64,000 bases of DNA from Streptomyces cellostaticus (lineage in GTDB: Bacteria > Actinomycetota > Actinomycetes > Streptomycetales > Streptomycetaceae). Below, one piece after another: positions 60,185 to 64,000 of the stretch. Made by a program: the position numbers and the translations under genes. The notes beneath the pieces are model-generated. The model searched no databases, was not told where the DNA came from, and saw only the letters and a list, made by a program, of their open reading frames with translations. Positions within the stretch are counted from its first letter, which is position 1. Every line of letters begins with the position of its first letter. The DNA lies in NCBI RefSeq assembly GCF_001513965.1, contig NZ_KQ948017.1:353646-417645 (forward strand), written 5' to 3'.

Positions 60185-60783
60185 TCCTCGCGCTCACCGG
60201 CTCGTCGGTCGACGGTCCGCTGTACCGGGACGTGGTGGACCTCGCCCACCGCTCCCCCGCCTGGCTGGACGGCGTCGTCGCGGCATGGTCGGCGTACGGT
60301 CTGGCCGTGTTCGCGCTGCTCATGGTCGTGGGCTGGTGGCGGGCCCGGAAGGTCGACGCCCCGGCGGGTATGACGGCCCTGGCCGTTCCGGTGGCCGTGC
60401 TCGTGGCGTTCGGCGCGGACTCCGGGCTGAAGCTGCTGGTGCGGGAGAACCGGCCCTGCCACAGCCTGCCCTTCTCTACCCTGGAAGCGTGTCCGGGACC
60501 GGGCGACTGGTCGTTCCCCAGCAATCACACCGCGATAGCGGCAGCGGCCGCCGTCGCGCTCTTCTTCGTCTCCCGCACACTGGGAGTCCTCGCCTCGGGG
60601 TGCGCCGTGGCCATGGCGGCCTCCCGGGTCTGGGTGGGCGTCCACTATCCGCACGACGTCCTCGCCGGTGCCTTCGTCGGAGGCCTGGTCGCCTTCCTCG
60701 TGATGACCGTGCTGCGACACCGGCCGCGAGGGCTCGCCGGGCGGCTGGCCGCGACCAGGCTGCGTCCGCTGCTGATGTCATGA
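60181..60783 (+). CDS. PAP2-family phosphatase (first of two)
   Basis: A 200-residue integral membrane phosphatase with the three PAP2 motifs: KLLVRENRP, FPSNHT and SRVWVGVHYPHDVLAG, which contains the catalytic His. It has five to six membrane helices. Such enzymes act as undecaprenyl pyrophosphate phosphatases (BcrC-like) or on other lipid phosphates outside the membrane. ATGA overlaps link it to dedA before and the second PAP2 gene after it, so the three proteins are made together. Confidence 0.9.
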   Translation: MILALTGSSVDGPLYRDVVDLAHRSPAWLDGVVAAWSAYGLAVFALLMVVGWWRARKVDAPAGMTALAVPVAVLVAFGADSGLKLLVRENRPCHSLPFSTLEACPGPGDWSFPSNHTAIAAAAAVALFFVSRTLGVLASGCAVAMAASRVWVGVHYPHDVLAGAFVGGLVAFLVMTVLRHRPRGLAGRLAATRLRPLLMS

Positions 60784-61535
60784 ACCGCAAGGGCATCGCG
60801 GAACTGGCGGGCAGTGCCGCACTCGGCGCCTGGGCGGCGTTCGGCGTGCTGGCGTTGTTCGTCTCCGGCAAGGACGGCTCCCCGAGGTTCCTGGACCACG
60901 ACCTGCTGACCTGGTCCGTCGGCCACCGCCCGGAGATGGCGGTGGCCGTGGCCCGCGGGCTGACCGCCACCGGCACCGGAGTCGTCCCGTATGCGCTGGT
61001 CGTCCTCGCCGGACTGCTCGCGGGCCGCACCCGGCGCCGACGGCTGGTCGGAGCCCTGCTCGCCGCCGCCACCCTCGCCACCGGCCAGGCCGTACGGTAC
61101 GGCGTCATGGAGCTGGTCGCCCGGGCCCGGCCGCCGTACGCCGACTGGCAGACGCACGCCTCCGGCTGGTCGTTCCCGTCGGGGCACACCACCACGGCGG
61201 CCCTGACGGCAGGCCTGGTGATCCTTGCGCTGTGCCTGCGCGCCCCGCACGGCCACGTCCCGCTGTGCCTGGCGGTGGCCTGCTGGGGGGCGGGGGTGGG
61301 CCTGACCCGGGTCTTCCTCGGCGTGCACTGGTTCACCGATGTGCTCGGCGGCTGGCTGTTCGCCGTCGGCTGGCTCGGCCTGTGGGTGTGCGCGGCGGCC
61401 TGGTGGCTGCCCCTGCGCCTGATACCCGGTACCGGCGAGCCGGACCCCCCGCCCACCACCGACACGGCCGGTGTGCCGTTGGAGAAGAATGCGCCCCAAG
61501 ATCCTGATCGTCGAGGACGATCACGCCCTGCGTGA
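60780..61535 (+). CDS. PAP2-family phosphatase (second of two)
   Basis: 251 residues. PAP2 motifs are ELVARARPPYADW (arginines of motif 1), SFPSGHTTTAALTAGL and RVFLGVHWFTDVLGGWLF. It differs in motif 1 and in length from the preceding PAP2 protein, so it is probably an older paralogue with distinct substrate range. The 30-residue hydrophilic tail after the last helix extends 47 bp into the response-regulator gene, an unusually long overlap for this operon. Confidence 0.87.
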   Translation: MNRKGIAELAGSAALGAWAAFGVLALFVSGKDGSPRFLDHDLLTWSVGHRPEMAVAVARGLTATGTGVVPYALVVLAGLLAGRTRRRRLVGALLAAATLATGQAVRYGVMELVARARPPYADWQTHASGWSFPSGHTTTAALTAGLVILALCLRAPHGHVPLCLAVACWGAGVGLTRVFLGVHWFTDVLGGWLFAVGWLGLWVCAAAWWLPLRLIPGTGEPDPPPTTDTAGVPLEKNAPQDPDRRGRSRPA

Positions 61536-62154
61536 TGTCCTGCGGCGCGGTCTGCACGACGAGGACTTCGACACGGTGTCCGCCGCCGACGGCGCCACCG
61601 CCCTCAGGCTCGCCACCCCCGACGTGGCCGCCGCCGTACTGGACGTCGGCCTGCCGGACGCGGACGGCCGGGACGTGTGCCAGGCGATGCGCGCCAACGG
61701 CTTCCTCGGGCCGGTCGTCTTCCTGACCGCCCGGCACGGGCTGACGGACCGGCTGTCGGGCTTCTCGGCCGGCGGCGACGACTATCTGCCCAAGCCGTTC
61801 CACCTGGCCGAGCTGGCCGCCCGGCTGCGGGCCGCCCTCAGACGGGCCGCTCCCCCGCCATCGGCCGGAGCCGTCGGCGGGCTCGTGCTGGACGCCGTCC
61901 GCCACAGCGTCACCGTGGACGGCACCCGCATAGAGCTGACGCCGACCGAGTTCCGGCTGCTGGCGGCGCTCACGGCGGCCGGCGGCGACCTGGTGCGCCG
62001 CCGCGAGCTGGTCCGGGCGGGCTGGCCGGAGGGCGCTCAGGTCAGCGAGAACACGCTGGACCAGTACCTGACCCGGTTGCGGCGCAAGCTGCGCGCGGCG
62101 GGCAGCGAGCTGACCATCGGCACGGCGCGCGGGATCGGCCACCGGCTCGCATGA
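61489..62154 (+). CDS. OmpR/PhoB-type response regulator
   Basis: 221 residues. The receiver domain has the acidic pocket VEDDH, phosphoacceptor Asp in VLDVGLPD, Thr in VVFLTARH and Lys in DDYLPKPF. The winged-helix output domain has IELTPTEFRLLAALTAAGGD and ENTLDQYLTRLRRKLRAAGS. It should bind DNA after phosphorylation by the kinase encoded next. The ATG at 61489 has GGAGAAG just upstream and lies inside the previous gene. Likely targets include this operon, but no direct-repeat site was recognised. Confidence 0.93.
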   Translation: MRPKILIVEDDHALRDVLRRGLHDEDFDTVSAADGATALRLATPDVAAAVLDVGLPDADGRDVCQAMRANGFLGPVVFLTARHGLTDRLSGFSAGGDDYLPKPFHLAELAARLRAALRRAAPPPSAGAVGGLVLDAVRHSVTVDGTRIELTPTEFRLLAALTAAGGDLVRRRELVRAGWPEGAQVSENTLDQYLTRLRRKLRAAGSELTIGTARGIGHRLA

Positions 62155-63545
62155 GGCTCCCCGCCGCCACGGTCTTCTCCTCCCCCACGGCCTTCGCCGC
62201 CCGGCTCGCACCGCGCACCCTGCGCGGCCGGCTCTCGCTGGTCGCGCTGACCACGGCCGCGCTGCTGATGGTGATCCTCACGGTGGTCTTCAACACCGTG
62301 GTCCGCCACCGTCTCCAGCGGGAGGCGGACGACGAACTGCGTACCCGGGCGGCGGCCGTGGCCACCACCGTCGACACGCGCGGCGGACGGGTGCGGGTCC
62401 TGGAGACCGTCAACGACCGGCTCCTGGACACCAACGTGTGGATCTACGACGGCACCCGGCTGCTCGAACAGCCGACGTCCGCTCCCCGGGCGGACACCCT
62501 CACCCGCGCCGCCGGCACCCTCGCCGCCGCGGGCAGGCGCGGCTGCGCCACCGTCGGCGGCCACGACCCCGTCCGCCTGTGCGCCGAGCCGGTGCCCGGG
62601 CGCGGGACGGCGGCCACGATCGTCACCGCCCTGGACCTGTCGCCGTACCGGAGTTCGGCCGAGACCATGCTGCTGGGTTCGTTCGCCCTGGACGCGGTGA
62701 TGCTCGCCTGCACCTACGCCCTGACGCGCCTGGCCGTCGGCCGGGCGCTGCGGCCGGTGCGCACGATGACGGACCAGGCGACCCAGTGGAGCGCCGTGGC
62801 CTCCGACGAGCGCTTCGGCGCCCGGGGGCGGCCCGCCGAACTGGCCGCGCTCGGCATCTCGCTGGACGCGCTGCTCGACCGGATCCGGGCGGTGCTGCGG
62901 CACGAGCGGCAGCTGACCGGCGAGCTGTCCCACGAACTGCGCACTCCGTTGAGCCGCATCGTCGCCGAACTGGACTGGTGGCGCTCGCGTCCCCGCACCG
63001 AGGCCGAGACCCGGGCGACCCACGAGGTCATCGCCGAGGCCGCCCGCTCGATGCGCACCATCTGCGACACGCTCCTGGACGAGGCCCGCGACGGCGTGCC
63101 CACGGCGCCCGGCACCACCGAGGTCCTGCCCGTCCTGCACCGTGTGGTGGCATCGCTGGACGCCCCCGGCCCGGTGCAGGTCTCGGTCACCGGCGACGGG
63201 ACGCCCCTGCGGGCGGGCGTGCAGAGCGCGCTGCTGGAGCGGATCGTCAGCCCGCTGCTCGCCAACGCCCTGCGCCACGCCCGTACGCGGGTCGGACTCA
63301 CCGCCCGCCGGACGCCCGACGGGCTGTGCGTGGAGGTCACGGACGACGGGCCGGGCGTACCCGAGTCGTTCACGCACCTGCTCTTCCAGCCCGGCAAGCG
63401 CGCCGATCCCGGGGACGGACACGGCGGAGCGGGCCTCGGGCTGCCGCTCGCGCGGCGCCTGGCCCGCTCCGCCGGAGGCGAGGTGTCGCACGATGCCCGG
63501 TACGCCCCCGGGGCCCGGTTCGTGGTCACGCTGCCCGCCGGATGA
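62151..63545 (+). CDS. Sensor histidine kinase
   Basis: 464 residues. The first membrane helix is LSLVALTTAALLMVILTVVF, an extracellular region of about 110 residues contains a Cys pair (GRRGCATVGGHDPVRLCAEP), and the second helix is LLGSFALDAVMLACTYALTR. HAMP-like and DHp segments follow, with phospho-His in ELSHELRTPLSRIV, then the ATPase boxes LLANALRHARTRVG (N), VTDDGPGVP (G1) and GGAGLGLPLARRLARSAGGE (G2). Its ATG overlaps the regulator stop (ATGA). The setting with DedA and PAP2 genes suggests that it senses envelope or cell-wall-antibiotic stress. Confidence 0.92.
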   Translation: MRLPAATVFSSPTAFAARLAPRTLRGRLSLVALTTAALLMVILTVVFNTVVRHRLQREADDELRTRAAAVATTVDTRGGRVRVLETVNDRLLDTNVWIYDGTRLLEQPTSAPRADTLTRAAGTLAAAGRRGCATVGGHDPVRLCAEPVPGRGTAATIVTALDLSPYRSSAETMLLGSFALDAVMLACTYALTRLAVGRALRPVRTMTDQATQWSAVASDERFGARGRPAELAALGISLDALLDRIRAVLRHERQLTGELSHELRTPLSRIVAELDWWRSRPRTEAETRATHEVIAEAARSMRTICDTLLDEARDGVPTAPGTTEVLPVLHRVVASLDAPGPVQVSVTGDGTPLRAGVQSALLERIVSPLLANALRHARTRVGLTARRTPDGLCVEVTDDGPGVPESFTHLLFQPGKRADPGDGHGGAGLGLPLARRLARSAGGEVSHDARYAPGARFVVTLPAG

Positions 63546-63551
63546 CCGCCG

Positions 63552-64000
63552 TCAGACGGTCTGCCGTACGGCTCGCGCCTCGGTGGCGTCCTTGCGGGTG
63601 ACCGACAGGAAGACGACCAGGCCGAGGATGACGGCGAGGAACAGCACGCTGGTCACCACGGTGCCCAGGCCCAGGCCGCCGTCGCCGGTGGGCTGGGAGA
63701 GGTAGTCGCCGACGGAGGCGCCGAGCGGGCGGGTGAGGACGTAGGCGATCCAGAAGCTCCACACCGCGTTCAGGCCGAGCGCGAACCGGGCGACGGCGAC
63801 CGCGGCGATGGCCGCCGCGAACAGCACGGCGGACACCCAGTAGCCGAGGTCCATCTTCTCCGCGACCAGATCGCCGGCCGAGGTGCCGAGGGCGAAGGTG
63901 AACAGGACGGCCAGCCAGTAGAACGCCTCGCGCCGGCCGGTGTCGATGTGGTGGATCGACAGGGTGCGCTCGGTGCGGTACCAGGCGGCGAAGACGACGG
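63552..64000 (-). CDS. COG4705-like multi-pass membrane protein (partial, cut by the window end)
   Basis: The C-terminal 149 residues are visible; the start lies beyond base 64000. Four membrane segments occur, and two of the loops repeat a pattern: FALGTSAGDLVAEK and LTRPLGASVGDYLSQP. This G-T/A-S-x-G-D-x-L repeat is typical of the COG4705 family of uncharacterised membrane-anchored proteins. It ends RKDATEARAVRQTV and is convergent with the histidine kinase, with 6 bp between stops. Function unknown. The family is often found near two-component systems. Confidence 0.78.
   Translation of the reverse strand, partial: VVFAAWYRTERTLSIHHIDTGRREAFYWLAVLFTFALGTSAGDLVAEKMDLGYWVSAVLFAAAIAAVAVARFALGLNAVWSFWIAYVLTRPLGASVGDYLSQPTGDGGLGLGTVVTSVLFLAVILGLVVFLSVTRKDATEARAVRQTV

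Overview
The window reads as Streptomyces chromosome. It has very high G+C with G/C-dominated third codon positions, GTG and TTG starts, many 4-bp ATGA gene overlaps, a conservon (roadblock / DUF742 / GTPase) followed by P450 genes, SpoIIE-type PP2C phosphatases, and an LAxTG wall-sorting signal. I found no tRNA, rRNA, insertion sequence, integrase or CRISPR array.

Layout. 1-4066: conservon (end of cvnA, then cvnB, cvnC, cvnD), an intact P450 that lacks the K-helix Arg, and a second P450 broken by several frameshifts. 4068-7804: an aldo/keto reductase behind a MerR-type promoter, a membrane PP2C phosphatase and a secreted glycerophosphodiesterase. 7872-10541: a secreted protein, remnants of two decayed genes and two GNAT acetyltransferases. 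10561-19706: a compact lipid island containing acylphosphatase, fatty-acid desaturase, FabF-like ketosynthase, frameshifted PlsC, half-length P450, cyclooxygenase-like heme peroxidase, 84-residue protein, alpha/beta hydrolase fused to an acetoacetate-decarboxylase-like domain, and a second desaturase. 19681-28216: membrane and surface proteins, several with in-frame tandem repeats (GGQTT surface protein, DUF1996 protein with LAETG anchor, NlpC/P60 protein). 28242-36116: epimerase, fprA-like ferredoxin reductase with a possible iron box, DUF1152, PadR regulator with membrane partner, and small hypotheticals. 36074-43702: a 12-residue-repeat membrane protein and two large multidomain PP2C phosphatases. 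44126-54691: FG-GAP protein, GH15 glycosidase, DUF885 peptidase-like protein, SthA transhydrogenase, APC permease. 54697-59320: nickel/cobalt permease behind a Nur-like box, and an EfeUO/EfeB iron uptake pair behind an iron-box-like site. 59522-64000: a translationally coupled DedA - PAP2 - PAP2 - response regulator - histidine kinase operon with two BlaI/CopY-type operators upstream, then a convergent membrane protein cut by the window end.

The strongest candidate for an undescribed system is the lipid island at 10561-19706. Desaturases and a ketosynthase could make unsaturated acyl chains, and PlsC and the hydrolase could load and release them. A COX-type dioxygenase and a P450-type heme-thiolate domain are the pair that makes oxylipins in fungi, where they are fused in one protein. 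The ADC-like domain could act on the oxidised product. The gene content is read directly from the sequence; the pathway is inference. Two members (PlsC and the P450) look damaged, so the system may be decaying in this strain.
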